Below are positions 50,038 through 59,796 of a stretch of 63,084 nt of DNA, one piece after another. The position numbers and the translations under genes are program-made. Numbering within the stretch: the first letter of the stretch is position 1; each line of letters opens with the position of its first letter. The notes under the pieces were generated by a model, which was given only the letters and a program-made list of their open reading frames with translations, did not search any database and was not told the DNA's origin. The DNA is from Oscillospiraceae bacterium (GTDB lineage Bacteria; Bacillota; Clostridia; Oscillospirales; Ruminococcaceae): positions 1-63,084 of the forward strand of contig JAFWEV010000087.1 of NCBI GenBank assembly GCA_017512745.1, in the 5' to 3' direction.

Positions 50038-50739
50038 TCAGTTGCTGTTCTGCCCGTAGTATGCATTTGCACCATGTTTTCTCTGGTAGTGTTTATCCAA
50101 GATATATTGCGGCATAGACGCCTGCGGATTTAAAAGCAACGTCTTTATATCCATTTCAGCAACGGTCTCCATAACAACCGCGTTGTAAACTGCATTCGCC
50201 GGACTGTTTCCCCATGCAAACGGACCATGATTCTTAACTACTATCCCGGGAATTTCCAAAGGCTTGATTCCCAACGCGTCAAGCGTCTCTATGATCACAT
50301 TGCCGGTATTCAACTCATATGCATCCACAACTTCTTTTTCTGTCAGCTCTCTGGTACAGGGGATATCCCCGTAAAAATAATCGGCATGTGTCGTTCCGAG
50401 AGCAGGTATAGGTTTCCCCGCCTGCGCAAAAGCAACTGCACTTATGGAATGCGTATGAACTATACCCATGATCTCAGGATATCTGCGATACAACTGCAGG
50501 TGTGTGTCCGTATCAGATGAAGGTTTCCATTTTCCTTCTACTCTTCTACCGCTCTTGAGATCCACCACAACCATATCGTCAGGACTCATTCCGTCGTAGC
50601 TGACTCCCGATGGTTTTATGACCATTAGCCCTGACTCCCTGTCTATTCCGCTCACATTTCCCCATGTGTATATGACCACACCTCTGGCAACCAGTTCCAG
50701 GTTGGCTTCGCACACTTTTTCTTTTAAATATTCAAGCAT
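50038..50739 (-). CDS. araD: L-ribulose-5-phosphate 4-epimerase
   Basis: A 233-residue class II aldolase-fold epimerase. Diagnostic motifs are [41 protein letters not shown] with zinc His residues, the AraD hallmark [13 protein letters not shown] and [11 protein letters not shown]. It converts L-ribulose-5-P to D-xylulose-5-P. With the isomerase and kinase of the same operon this completes the arabinose route into the pentose phosphate pathway. AGAGGGAA lies before the ATG. It follows the third amidohydrolase copy after a 257-base gap that contains one hairpin. Confidence 0.95.
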   Translation of the reverse strand: MLEYLKEKVCEANLELVARGVVIYTWGNVSGIDRESGLMVIKPSGVSYDGMSPDDMVVVDLKSGRRVEGKWKPSSDTDTHLQLYRRYPEIMGIVHTHSISAVAFAQAGKPIPALGTTHADYFYGDIPCTRELTEKEVVDAYELNTGNVIIETLDALGIKPLEIPGIVVKNHGPFAWGNSPANAVYNAVVMETVAEMDIKTLLLNPQASMPQYILDKHYQRKHGANAYYGQNSN

Positions 50740-50832
50740 TGTCTCTTCCCTCTGATTAGGTAAGCAGTATTATTCGGACTCGTTTCAGTAGGCAAACAGG
50801 TATTCGTTATTAAGAACGATCTAAATAATGAG

Positions 50833-50861
50833 ATTCCCCCAATAATACATACTGGGGGAAT
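50833..50861. repeat. Hairpin in the gap between amidohydrolase and araD genes
   Basis: ATTCCCCCA and TGGGGGAAT form a 9-bp stem with an 11-base loop. No strong U run follows on either strand, so an mRNA processing or stability element is more likely than a terminator. No gene is seen in the remainder of 50740-50996. Confidence 0.55.
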
Positions 50862-50996
50862 TGCAAGATGGAGGAGAAATGAAAAAGCATTCAATACTGC
50901 ATACATTCAACAATCAATTAATATCATTTTCTCGTCATCTTTTTAAACAAGAAATAAATTATCGATTTCCTAGAAGGACATAATCGCTGATCGATA

Positions 50997-51875
50997 TCAT
51001 GTGCCGTCTGATTTGACTGGCTTATACCTGTACTGTTCATCCGATATCTTCCAGAATCTGAGGAAGTTGTCATGGAATACCCTTCTCTGATCTTCTTTAG
51101 ATACTCCATACTTATCAAAGATCGCGCTGTCGGTATCAATCCATTTTTTCGCCCATGCACTGGTATATCCACCGGTGTTACAGTCGGTTCCATACAGCAT
51201 ATTGTGGAAAACATCGAACCCGCTGTTAACGATCTTCTGAAGCAACTCGTCCCTGAAAGAAATAGGCGTACCGGGTGTAAGATCCAGGAATATCTCCGGA
51301 GTAAAATCAGGATTATTTGCAAGGCTGAGGAACTTACTGTATAAACCTATACACTCGTTGATCCATGGCCAGCTGCAATGCGCCACAGAGAATCTGATAT
51401 TTGGAATCTGCAGCAGACATTCCCAACTTAACGGTTTACCGTATTCTCCGGACACAGTTCTGTCCCACAGTATTCCGGTATGGAAAGCTACCGGCAGACC
51501 TGTCTCTGCAATAGCCTCGAGCATCCGCATGGACTTATCCTCATAGACAAAATAGTCGTTGCATACAACTTTAAATCCAACAATTCCGCTCTTGGCAGCT
51601 TCCTTAACACCATTGATAACATCGGGCTCATCCGGATGAACGAACAGGACGGGAAACAGCCTTCCGGGATAGTCTTTCGTATAATCAAGTATGCCCTTCA
51701 GACGCTCTTCCATTGTTTTCGAATTAAATCCGTTGATGGATTTGCCAAAGCATGCGGGGGGGACGGAGAAAATTGCTCCGCCATAAACGCCTGCTGCTTC
51801 CATCTGCTGGATCAGAACACTCGGAGGAACATCATCACCCCTCTGGTGAATGTGAAAATCATAGATCTTTTCCAT
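50997..51875 (-). CDS. Amidohydrolase-2-family metal enzyme, copy 3 of a tandem triplet
   Basis: A 292-residue TIM-barrel protein of the PF04909 type. The metal site appears in YDFHIHQRG at residues 5-13, AFHTGILWD, FSVAHCSWPW and YGTDCN. Members act as decarboxylases, lactonases or hydratases. The start at 51875 follows AAAGGG. The C-terminal 150 residues are nearly identical to the next gene, and all three copies end in YRYKPVKSDGT, so recent duplication or gene conversion is clear. In an arabinose-type operon a lactone or sugar-acid hydrolysing role is possible; the substrate is unknown. Confidence 0.75.
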   Translation of the reverse strand: MEKIYDFHIHQRGDDVPPSVLIQQMEAAGVYGGAIFSVPPACFGKSINGFNSKTMEERLKGILDYTKDYPGRLFPVLFVHPDEPDVINGVKEAAKSGIVGFKVVCNDYFVYEDKSMRMLEAIAETGLPVAFHTGILWDRTVSGEYGKPLSWECLLQIPNIRFSVAHCSWPWINECIGLYSKFLSLANNPDFTPEIFLDLTPGTPISFRDELLQKIVNSGFDVFHNMLYGTDCNTGGYTSAWAKKWIDTDSAIFDKYGVSKEDQRRVFHDNFLRFWKISDEQYRYKPVKSDGT

Positions 51876-51892
51876 ACTGTAATACCCTTTCA

Positions 51893-52771
51893 TCAGGTTC
51901 CGTCAGATTTTACCGGCTTATATCTATACTGTTCATCCGAGAGATGCCAGAATCTGAGGAAGTTATCGTGGAAAACCCTTCTCTGATCTTCTTTAGATAC
52001 TCCATACTTGTCAAAGATCGCGCTGTCGGTATCTATCCACTTCTTCGCCCATGCACTTGCATAACTTCCGGTATTGCAGTCTGTTCCATAGAGCATATTG
52101 TGGAAAACATCAAATCCGCTGTTGACGATCTTCTGAAGAAGTTCATCTCTATAGGATATCGGTGTTCCAGGTGTAAGATCGAGGAAAATTTCCGGGGTAA
52201 AATCAGGATTGTTCGCAAGGCTTAGGAATTTGCTGTAAAGCCCGATGCACTCATCGATCCATGGCCAACTGCAGTGAGCAACAGAGAACCTGATGTTAGG
52301 TATCTCAAGAAGCTTCTCCCAGTTAAGCGGCTTTCCGAAAAGGCCGCTTACAGATTTATCCCACAGGATCCCCGTATGGAATGCAACCGGCAGACCCGTT
52401 TCGGCAATGGCTTCGAGCATACGCATAGACTTATCTTCGTACACAAAGAAGTTATTGCAAATCACTTTGAATCCAACTATGCCGCTCTTGGCAGCCTCTC
52501 TGACGCCTTTTTCGACATCCGGTTCGTCCGGATGTACCCACAAGACCGGAAAAAGTCTTTCGGGATAATCTTTCGTATAATTAAGTATTCCTTCCAGGCG
52601 TTCCTCGAGGGAATTGCCGCTGCCCACCTGAGTGGTTTTTCCAAAACTTGCAGGCGGAACCGAGAAGATCGATCCCCCGTAGACACCTGCCGCTTCCATC
52701 TGTTCGATCAGGAGATTCGGTGCGATGTCGTTACCTGCCTGATGGATATGAAAATCATATATTTTTTCCAT
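51893..52771 (-). CDS. Amidohydrolase-2-family metal enzyme, copy 2 of a tandem triplet
   Basis: A 292-residue paralogue of its neighbours with the same metal motifs: YDFHIHQAG, AFHTGILWD, FSVAHCSWPW and YGTDCN. Differences from copy 3 concentrate in residues 11-60 and 135-155, the loops expected around the active site, which hints at different substrate preferences. GGTGAGGG precedes the ATG. The stop lies 17 bases before the start of copy 3. Confidence 0.76.
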   Translation of the reverse strand: MEKIYDFHIHQAGNDIAPNLLIEQMEAAGVYGGSIFSVPPASFGKTTQVGSGNSLEERLEGILNYTKDYPERLFPVLWVHPDEPDVEKGVREAAKSGIVGFKVICNNFFVYEDKSMRMLEAIAETGLPVAFHTGILWDKSVSGLFGKPLNWEKLLEIPNIRFSVAHCSWPWIDECIGLYSKFLSLANNPDFTPEIFLDLTPGTPISYRDELLQKIVNSGFDVFHNMLYGTDCNTGSYASAWAKKWIDTDSAIFDKYGVSKEDQRRVFHDNFLRFWHLSDEQYRYKPVKSDGT

Positions 52772-52790
52772 AATTGTCCCTCACCTTTCA

Positions 52791-53657
52791 TCAAGTTCCG
52801 TCTGATTTTACAGGTTTATATCTGTATTCCTCATCTGAGATATGGAAGAATCTTTGCATGTTTCCGCAGAAATATCTGCTGATGTCCTCTTCGGAAACTC
52901 CGTTGTCTCTCAGGATTCCTCCATCAATATCTATCCATTTCTTCGCCCATGCACTTGCATACTTTCCGGTATTGCAATCCGTTCCCCACATCATGTTATG
53001 GAAAACATCAAACCCGGATTTGACAAGCTTTGTAATTAGATCTCTTCTGAATGAAGGCGGTGTTCCGGGCGTCATATCCAGGAACATCTCCGTAGAAAAG
53101 TTGGGATCGTTTGCCAGGCTCAAGAACTTGCTGTACACGCCAATGCATTCGTCATACCACGGCCAGCTGCAGTGTGCCAATGAGAATCTGAGTCCCGGGA
53201 TCTCAATAAGATGCTCCCAGTTAAGCGGACGCCCATACTGTCCTGACACTTTGCTGTCCCACAGAATACCCGTGTGATAGCTGATGGGTTTACCGGTTTT
53301 TGCAATGGCTTCCAGCATCTTCATAGATGCATCTTCATATACAAAGTAATAACTGCATGTACATTTGAATCCTCTGATGCCGCGCTCTGCCGCCTCATTG
53401 ATCATATCTATAATTCCATCTTCATGAGGGTCAACAAACAACACCGGGAATAATCTGTCAGGATACGGCGCACAGAACTCCAATATCTGATCTAATCTGT
53501 CCTGGATCGGCAGCCAGCCCGGTCTGCCTTGAAACGGTGTGAATCCGGAGAAAACCGTACCGCCGCTGACATCGGCTTCTTCCATCCTTCTGATCAAATC
53601 ATGACAGTCGGCACCATTCGGAAATGTGTGTATGTGCATATCAAAAATCTGCATCAT
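52791..53657 (-). CDS. Amidohydrolase-2-family metal enzyme, copy 1 of a tandem triplet
   Basis: A 288-residue protein, the most divergent of the three: the metal motifs are FDMHIHTFP, SYHTGILWD, FSLAHCSWPW and WGTDCN. The same terminal YRYKPVKSDGT is kept, which also makes the 3' DNA ends alike. Two adjacent ATG codons follow GGAGG; the second (53654) has the better spacing. It follows the permease gene by 39 bases, so it is co-transcribed with the importer. Confidence 0.75.
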   Translation of the reverse strand: MMQIFDMHIHTFPNGADCHDLIRRMEEADVSGGTVFSGFTPFQGRPGWLPIQDRLDQILEFCAPYPDRLFPVLFVDPHEDGIIDMINEAAERGIRGFKCTCSYYFVYEDASMKMLEAIAKTGKPISYHTGILWDSKVSGQYGRPLNWEHLIEIPGLRFSLAHCSWPWYDECIGVYSKFLSLANDPNFSTEMFLDMTPGTPPSFRRDLITKLVKSGFDVFHNMMWGTDCNTGKYASAWAKKWIDIDGGILRDNGVSEEDISRYFCGNMQRFFHISDEEYRYKPVKSDGT

Positions 53658-53696
53658 TCAATCCTCCTTAATTTGTGACGGAATAACTAATTCGAA

Positions 53697-54677
53697 TTAT
53701 CTCTTTCCTTTCGTTCTTACCATGTCAAGCAGAACTGCGCCAACGAGAATGAGGCCCTTAACGAGCATCTGATAATACGGTGTCAGACCTACAAGTCCCA
53801 TACCATTGGTAATAACACCAAGCAACGCGATACCGAGCAGAGTATTGATAACAGAGCCCATACCACCTCCGAGTGAGATACCTCCGACGATAACGCCTGA
53901 CATGATATCCATTTCGGATCCGGTTCCCGCATTGTTCAGTGCGGTATTTCCCTGTGCGACGAACATGAATGCCGCAAGTCCGCAGCATGCTCCGGAGATT
54001 ACATACGCTATGAATCTTGTCTTGCGAACATTGATTCCTGACAGATACGCTGTCTGCTGGCTTCCACCTACTGAATAGAGATTACGTCCGTACTGTGTGT
54101 ACTTCAGGATGAACCAGAACAGGATAAACACAGCCATCATGATCCAGAACATTATTGGCATACCAAGGAAGTTTTTCTTGGTCATCGCTCGGACAAGATC
54201 ATCGTTGACGCTGAGATAAACACCGTCCGTTGAGATGAACGCCAGCGCTCTGAATACCAACTGGCTTCCCAGTGTTGCGATGAACGGCACTATTCCCAGA
54301 ATGGTTACCGTGAATGCATTGAGCAGTCCACCGCAGGCTCCTGCAATGATGCCTATCAGGACAAGCCATATGCCATGTATGCCGTACCAGTTATTGGCGA
54401 TACCTATCATCATTCCGCTGAATGCCATTAAAGGCATCTGGGAAAGGTCCATCGATCCGGTCAGAAGTGTGCATGTAAGTCCTGCTGCCATTATTCCGGT
54501 CGCACCGATATAAATGAAAATACTTCTGAAGTTCCCGACTGTTAAAAAGTACGGCGAAATGATCGACCATACGATACACATGATGATCAGCGCGAACAGT
54601 ACGCTACTTTCCGCAAGGTGCTTTTTCAGCCAGTCGAGTACGTTTTTGCCTTCCAATTTTTTCTTTGTTTCCATCAT
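53697..54677 (-). CDS. Pentose ABC transporter permease (RbsC family)
   Basis: A 326-residue protein with about nine hydrophobic segments. GLTCTLLTGSMDLSQMPLMA matches the conserved loop of ribose-type permeases, and VGGSQQTAYLSGINVRKTR is the coupling region. Its start shares one base with the ATPase stop (TAATG). It is the channel of the importer encoded with araA, araD and the kinase, hence probably L-arabinose or a related pentose. Confidence 0.92.
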   Translation of the reverse strand: MMETKKKLEGKNVLDWLKKHLAESSVLFALIIMCIVWSIISPYFLTVGNFRSIFIYIGATGIMAAGLTCTLLTGSMDLSQMPLMAFSGMMIGIANNWYGIHGIWLVLIGIIAGACGGLLNAFTVTILGIVPFIATLGSQLVFRALAFISTDGVYLSVNDDLVRAMTKKNFLGMPIMFWIMMAVFILFWFILKYTQYGRNLYSVGGSQQTAYLSGINVRKTRFIAYVISGACCGLAAFMFVAQGNTALNNAGTGSEMDIMSGVIVGGISLGGGMGSVINTLLGIALLGVITNGMGLVGLTPYYQMLVKGLILVGAVLLDMVRTKGKR

Positions 54678-56167
54678 TATTCTCCTATTGCCTTTTGCAC
54701 TATCAATTCCTGCGTCATATCCTGCTTCTGAATCTCCGCAACGATTTTACCCTCGAACATTACATAAGTTCTGTCGCATATAGCCATCAATTCGGGCAAT
54801 TCAGCGGTAAACAGCAGGATCCCACAACCTTTATTACATAGCACTTCCATCTGCTGATAGATCTCGACCTTTGATCCGACGTCGATTCCTTTTGTTGGTT
54901 CGTTCAAAAGGAATATCTTCGGATCATTATCCATCCACTTGGCCAAAATGACTTTCTGCTGGTTTCCGCCGCTAAGGCTGTTGGTAGGTGTTTCTATAGT
55001 CGGTGTTTTGATATTGATAGTATCGACCCACTCTTTTGCTACGCTGTTCTCCTTTTTCAGGTCGATCAGTCCGTTTTTGATATATTTATGAAGAGTTACG
55101 GTCGTTATATTCCACTTAACTGACAGAGGCGTAATTACACCTTCGGTCTTTCTCTCACTCGGAACATATGCCTGTCCGTGCTTTATGGCTTGTTCGGGTG
55201 TCTTTATTGAGACCTCCTTGCCTTCCATCTTAACAACGCCTGATGCTACGGGAAGCTTTCCGAAAACTGTTTCAAGTACTTCAGAGCATCCGGCACCCAT
55301 CAGTCCATATATACCGACGATCTCTCCCTTTCTGACGTACAGTGAAATATCTTTTACCTTGTCATTGGTTACACTATCAAGTTCCAAAATAGTATCACCG
55401 ATCTCTCTGTCGGAAATCGGATACATATCTTTGATCTCTCTGCCGACCATATAGCGAACAATATCTTCTCTTGAGATATCCTTTATAGGAGAAATATGTA
55501 CCGTTTTACCATCTCTCATGATCTGGACTCTGTCTCCGACTTCGAAGATCTCATCCAATCTGTGAGAGATATATATAACTGATTTTCCTTCCTCTCTAAG
55601 AGATTTTATTATCGAGAAAAGTTTTTCAATCTCCTCATCGTTCAGTGCAGATGTCGGTTCATCGAGAACAAGCACCTTCAGGTTTCTCGAATATGCGCGG
55701 GCTATTTCCAATAACTGTTTTTCAGCAGTTGATATATTGCGTACCAGTTCCGTGGGAGCATGTTTCTCCAATCCGACTATCTTCTGCAGTTCTAGACTTC
55801 GTGCATTCATTGTTTTGTAGTCAATAAGTCCGGTCGAAGTCTTAGGTTGCTGCCCTATAAGAATGTTTTCAGCAATAGTCATATTGGGAAGATAACTCAA
55901 CTCCTGATAGATGACGGATATTCCAAGCCCAAGAGACTGCTGCGGAGTCATTTTCCCCACGTCTTTTCCCTCAAAGAGAATTGATCCTTCATCCTGCTGA
56001 TAAGCACCGGAGATGATTTTAATAAGTGTCGACTTTCCAGCGCCGTTTTCTCCGACCAGAGCCAACACTTCACCTTTTCCCAACTCAATATTAATATCAT
56101 CCAGAGCTTTAACTCCGGGGAAAGACTTCGAGATATTATTGAGAACAAGTAACTTACTGTCTTCCAA
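54677..56167 (-). CDS. Pentose ABC transporter ATPase with two nucleotide-binding domains
   Basis: A 496-residue RbsA/AraG-type ATPase. The first half has Walker A GENGAGKST and Walker B VLVLDEPTSAL; the second half has degenerate GLMGAGCSEV, signature LSGGNQQKV and Walker B FLLNEPTKGID, where the usual D of DEPT is Asn. The start is TTG at 56167, 8 bases after GGAGG. The substitution in the second Walker B fits the known asymmetry of these proteins. A hairpin at 56201-56237 lies between this and the receptor gene. Confidence 0.93.
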   Translation of the reverse strand: MEDSKLLVLNNISKSFPGVKALDDINIELGKGEVLALVGENGAGKSTLIKIISGAYQQDEGSILFEGKDVGKMTPQQSLGLGISVIYQELSYLPNMTIAENILIGQQPKTSTGLIDYKTMNARSLELQKIVGLEKHAPTELVRNISTAEKQLLEIARAYSRNLKVLVLDEPTSALNDEEIEKLFSIIKSLREEGKSVIYISHRLDEIFEVGDRVQIMRDGKTVHISPIKDISREDIVRYMVGREIKDMYPISDREIGDTILELDSVTNDKVKDISLYVRKGEIVGIYGLMGAGCSEVLETVFGKLPVASGVVKMEGKEVSIKTPEQAIKHGQAYVPSERKTEGVITPLSVKWNITTVTLHKYIKNGLIDLKKENSVAKEWVDTINIKTPTIETPTNSLSGGNQQKVILAKWMDNDPKIFLLNEPTKGIDVGSKVEIYQQMEVLCNKGCGILLFTAELPELMAICDRTYVMFEGKIVAEIQKQDMTQELIVQKAIGE

Positions 56168-56200
56168 GCCTATATCCTCCGTTTACATGTTTTCAATCCG

Positions 56201-56237
56201 TACAGGGCTTGTCAAACAACCGTCAACAAGCCCTGTA
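56201..56237 (-). promoter_or_regulatory. Intercistronic stem-loop between receptor and ATPase genes
   Basis: TACAGGGCTTGT and ACAAGCCCTGTA form a perfect 12-bp stem with a 13-base loop. No U run follows on the minus strand. It likely protects the receptor mRNA, as the hairpin at 9051-9084 does in the other importer operon. Confidence 0.72.
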
Positions 56238-56250
56238 CTCATAAAGAGAA

Positions 56251-57279
56251 TTACTTGAGATTCGGGAATACTTCGTAGAGATTATAGATGCTTCCAATCT
56301 CAACTTCAGGTTCAACAGCATATTCTGTTGCTGTTCCGTCGATGATGCTCTGGCAAAGGTCAAGGATCATCGGAGCATATCTCTTGGTATTGAGATAGAT
56401 GGATCCTCTCCACGGGCATGTCATGTTATTGGAATCAACCTGCCTCTTGAAATACTCAAGAGCAATCTCAATGCAGTCACTTCCTGTACCCATTACATCC
56501 TCTGATCTGCCTGCATCTTCTACTGCGGAGAATGTCGCATTTGCGATATCGTCAGTCTGGCAGAAGATAACAAGGTGTCCCGGATTGGTTGTAAGCGCTG
56601 TAGAAACGAGCTGGTATGTCTTTGCTGTATCGCCGGAAACAGCAGCAATCTGAATAACATTGTCTACTTTATGTCCGGTGACTTCTTCAAATGCCGGTAC
56701 AGCTGTTGTGAGACGCTCTGTGATAGCCGGTGCACTGTCGAATGTTCCAACAAGGATGATTCCGTCGACTTCGCCGCCCCACTCTTCGTTGACGCGCTCA
56801 CCGATAAATGTACCAACTGCTTTTCCCATTCCGGCGTTGGATGTACCGAATGTATACATCGGCTCATCAAGTGCTACCCAGAGTGAGAGATAAGGAATGC
56901 CGTCAGCGAGTGCTTCTTCAGCAAAAGGTCTGATAACGTCCTGAACCGCATTCGCATCGATAATGACATCACATTCCTTGAGTTTGAACTGGTCATAAGC
57001 AGCTCTCATCTTCTGCGGGTCATAGTCGGTGAAAACTTCTTCGATCTCCCATCCTCTTTCATCACAAGCAGCTTTGATGTTTTCATAAAGCTCCTTGAAG
57101 AATCCGGAGTTCGGGCTGATTCCGTAGTATCCAACCTTAATGACTTTCGCTTCGGGTTCTGTGGTGCTTCCACCATCGCTTGCAGGAGCAGCCGATTCCG
57201 GGTTTGCAGATGATCCACATCCGACAAACATAGAAACTACCAATACAACTGCAAGAAGTGTAAGAATAGCTTTTTTCAT
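56251..57279 (-). CDS. Sugar-binding lipoprotein of the pentose importer
   Basis: A 342-residue receptor. Residues 1-21 form a lipoprotein signal with lipobox FVGC, then a Ser/Pro/Ala/Gly linker. The mature protein (KVGYYGISPNSGFFKELYEN onward) is a type-4 periplasmic binding fold. The start at 57279 follows GGAGG by 9 bases. It is encoded in the pentose operon upstream of its ATPase and permease; ligand probably arabinose or another pentose. Confidence 0.9.
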   Translation of the reverse strand: MKKAILTLLAVVLVVSMFVGCGSSANPESAAPASDGGSTTEPEAKVIKVGYYGISPNSGFFKELYENIKAACDERGWEIEEVFTDYDPQKMRAAYDQFKLKECDVIIDANAVQDVIRPFAEEALADGIPYLSLWVALDEPMYTFGTSNAGMGKAVGTFIGERVNEEWGGEVDGIILVGTFDSAPAITERLTTAVPAFEEVTGHKVDNVIQIAAVSGDTAKTYQLVSTALTTNPGHLVIFCQTDDIANATFSAVEDAGRSEDVMGTGSDCIEIALEYFKRQVDSNNMTCPWRGSIYLNTKRYAPMILDLCQSIIDGTATEYAVEPEVEIGSIYNLYEVFPNLK

Positions 57280-57346
57280 GATTATTTCCTCCATTTTTAT
57301 TAATTATCCTTACGGATTGATTAACAATTGTTTGCTCTGATCAATA

Positions 57347-58273
57347 TCAGTCTTCAAAGATCCATTCATAATGGACCGTACCCGTTTCACCGGGCTTAAG
57401 ATTAAATGGTATATATAACTCCTGGCATATGCATTGAGCAATAGACCAATAGACAACCAGATCAGGATTTTTGTCGACTTTGAATGTCAGTTTTGCATTC
57501 GAGTCGTCGTGCTCCAGTGTCCAGAAAAAGTCTTTGTCTGCAAGTTCTTCCTTTCCGGCCAGTACCGCGTATTCATAGTCGGTCATGAACTTATTCCATG
57601 AAAGACGGTTATCGCTGACAGACAATACCCCCGGAACAGGCAGGTCCTGACGGCCGTACATATGCACGCAGTTTTCGAAACGGTTCATCTTCTTATCAAA
57701 AGGCAGATACAGATGATAGCCTGGACCTACGGAAATGTGGTCGATCGAAACGAAATTGTGTTCGTATTCATGCATATTTATGTCTTTTGAGCCTGTGTTG
57801 CTGACCGTCAGATTCAGGAACAGTTTATTGTCCTCGATCGTATAGACCCTTTTTATGATTGCCTGTATCCCGTTCCATTCTTTTGACTGCTGCACAAAAA
57901 CCGCCTTCTTATCGCCGATCTCATACTGTGTTTCGAACGGCTCGACATCATACAGGTCATGAACGATGTGTGAGTAAGGCTTATTGTCTTCGATCTGTCC
58001 CAGCAGCCCAACACCGAATTTTGGAAAACTTTCGTCCTTTTTGACCTCTGTGCCAAGTGCATCCCATTTGAATTCGCCCACAAGACCGGTCCCATGCGTA
58101 TCCGGTCTGCCGACTACCACCATCTCCGGCTCGCAGAACTGGTGTTTGCCGTCCAGCACAACTCTGCTTATACATCCGGCAGCGTCGAACCGTTTGCTGT
58201 AGATGATGTCATTTCTTGGTAACCGAAATGTAATGCTCAGACGGTCATTACTTATTGTGTCGATATAGGCCAT
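57347..58273 (-). CDS. Aldose-1-epimerase-like protein
   Basis: A 308-residue beta-rich protein resembling galactose-mutarotase-fold enzymes. Candidate catalytic residues lie in SHIVHDLYDVEPF and NMHEYEHNFVSIDH. GVGLLGQIEDNKPY and VYTIEDNKLFLNLTVSNTGS are typical strands. It may interconvert anomers of the imported pentose before isomerisation. The start at 58273 follows AAGGAG by 8 bases. It lies between araA and the receptor gene. Confidence 0.72.
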   Translation of the reverse strand: MAYIDTISNDRLSITFRLPRNDIIYSKRFDAAGCISRVVLDGKHQFCEPEMVVVGRPDTHGTGLVGEFKWDALGTEVKKDESFPKFGVGLLGQIEDNKPYSHIVHDLYDVEPFETQYEIGDKKAVFVQQSKEWNGIQAIIKRVYTIEDNKLFLNLTVSNTGSKDINMHEYEHNFVSIDHISVGPGYHLYLPFDKKMNRFENCVHMYGRQDLPVPGVLSVSDNRLSWNKFMTDYEYAVLAGKEELADKDFFWTLEHDDSNAKLTFKVDKNPDLVVYWSIAQCICQELYIPFNLKPGETGTVHYEWIFED

Positions 58274-58307
58274 TGCAGACTCCTTCTTGCTCAAGCAATC
58301 TGTTGTG

Positions 58308-59783
58308 TTATCTCAGCTTCCATGCAAAATCCGAAAGCATAAGCTGCAGTTTCAGATCGGAGATATCCGTATCGCCATTCAGATGAACAAACTCGATCCC
58401 CATCATCTCTGCAAAATCTTCATACATATCCGCATCTGCATCGTAACTCAGTACCGTATGATGGGCACCGCCGCAGAGGATCCACATCTTGACCGCCGTC
58501 GGAAGATCCGGTTTGAGTTTCCACATCACTCTTGCCACAGGCAGATTGGGCATCTCGTATATGGGTTTTACCACTTCGATGTCCTGAACGATCAGACGCA
58601 TCCTGCCGCCCATATCTATAAGGCTGGCAACAGTAGCTTTCCCGGCCTTTCCCTCAAACACCAGTCTTGCGGGATCATCTTCGTTCATTCCGATTCCCAG
58701 ATGGTGTGTCTCGATCCTCGGCTTATCACCGGCGAGAGACGGGCAGACTTCCAGCATGTGTGCGCCGAGTGAGTATTCCTCGTCAACCGGAAGGTTATAG
58801 GTATAGTCTTCCATCATGGACGTTCCGCCGGACATTCCTTCGGTCATTACCTTCACTACATGGGTCAATGCAGATACTTTCCAGTCTCCTTCAGCTCCGA
58901 AGCCATATCCCTGAGCCATCAGATCCTGACTTGCAAGTCCGGGCAACTGTTTCATCCCGTACAGATCCTCGAATGTATTTGTAAATGCCTTTGCTCCGAC
59001 TCTGTCGAGTATCTTCTTTATGGCTATTTCTTCTCTGGCCTGATATTTGATGCTCTCCTCATTGTCTGTGGCAACATCATATTTACTGAGATAGTCCTTA
59101 TATTGTCTTTCAATTTCTTCATCGGAAACGTTGTTCATCTCTTTGACAAGATCTCCTACCGCCCAGGTATTCACCTGCCAGCCGAATTTGATCTGAGTCT
59201 CAACCTTATCACCCTCTGTCACCGCAACATCGCGCATGTTATCGCCGAAACGGCAAACTTTAAGGTTTCGGCATTCTGCAACCCCGTAAGCCGCGCGCAT
59301 CCATTTCCCGAGTTCTTTGAGAGGCTTTTCGTTCTTCCAGAATCCAACGATCACTTTTCTCGGTATTCTGAGCCTTGCTCCGATAAATCCGTGTTCTCTG
59401 TCTCCGTGCGCAGCCTGGTTGAGATTCATAAAGTCCATATCTATTTCTTTATCCGGAATCTTCTCGTTATACTGCGTTGCGAAATGGCAATACGGTTTCT
59501 GAAGTGCTGTCAGCGCATTGATCCACAGCTTGCTCGGGCTGAACGTATGGCACCAGGTAATCAACCCAAGGCAGTCTTCCTGATAGTTTGCGTCCTTAAC
59601 GATCTTTACGGCTTCATCCACCGTTTTGACTGTACCCTTGTAAACAACCGGGAACGGTATCAACTCGTTATCCGAGATCCACTCCGCCATCTCCTTCGCC
59701 CTCTTGTCGATGGTATCCAGAACATCATTCCCGTACAAAAACTGACTTCCTACAACAAACCAGAACTCTTTTTCTCTTTTCAT
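58308..59783 (-). CDS. araA: L-arabinose isomerase
   Basis: A 491-residue protein matching AraA in length and sequence: FWFVVGSQFLYG at the start, GLITWCHTFSPSKLWINAL, NLNQAAHGDREHGF, GYGFGAEGDWKVSALTHVV with the metal Glu, and GTSMMEDYTYN with another. It converts L-arabinose to L-ribulose in the cytoplasm with Mn. The start at 59783 follows AAGGAGG by 8 bases. Adjacent to the kinase gene (13-base gap). Confidence 0.96.
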   Translation of the reverse strand: MKREKEFWFVVGSQFLYGNDVLDTIDKRAKEMAEWISDNELIPFPVVYKGTVKTVDEAVKIVKDANYQEDCLGLITWCHTFSPSKLWINALTALQKPYCHFATQYNEKIPDKEIDMDFMNLNQAAHGDREHGFIGARLRIPRKVIVGFWKNEKPLKELGKWMRAAYGVAECRNLKVCRFGDNMRDVAVTEGDKVETQIKFGWQVNTWAVGDLVKEMNNVSDEEIERQYKDYLSKYDVATDNEESIKYQAREEIAIKKILDRVGAKAFTNTFEDLYGMKQLPGLASQDLMAQGYGFGAEGDWKVSALTHVVKVMTEGMSGGTSMMEDYTYNLPVDEEYSLGAHMLEVCPSLAGDKPRIETHHLGIGMNEDDPARLVFEGKAGKATVASLIDMGGRMRLIVQDIEVVKPIYEMPNLPVARVMWKLKPDLPTAVKMWILCGGAHHTVLSYDADADMYEDFAEMMGIEFVHLNGDTDISDLKLQLMLSDFAWKLR

Positions 59784-59796
59784 TACAGACACCTCC

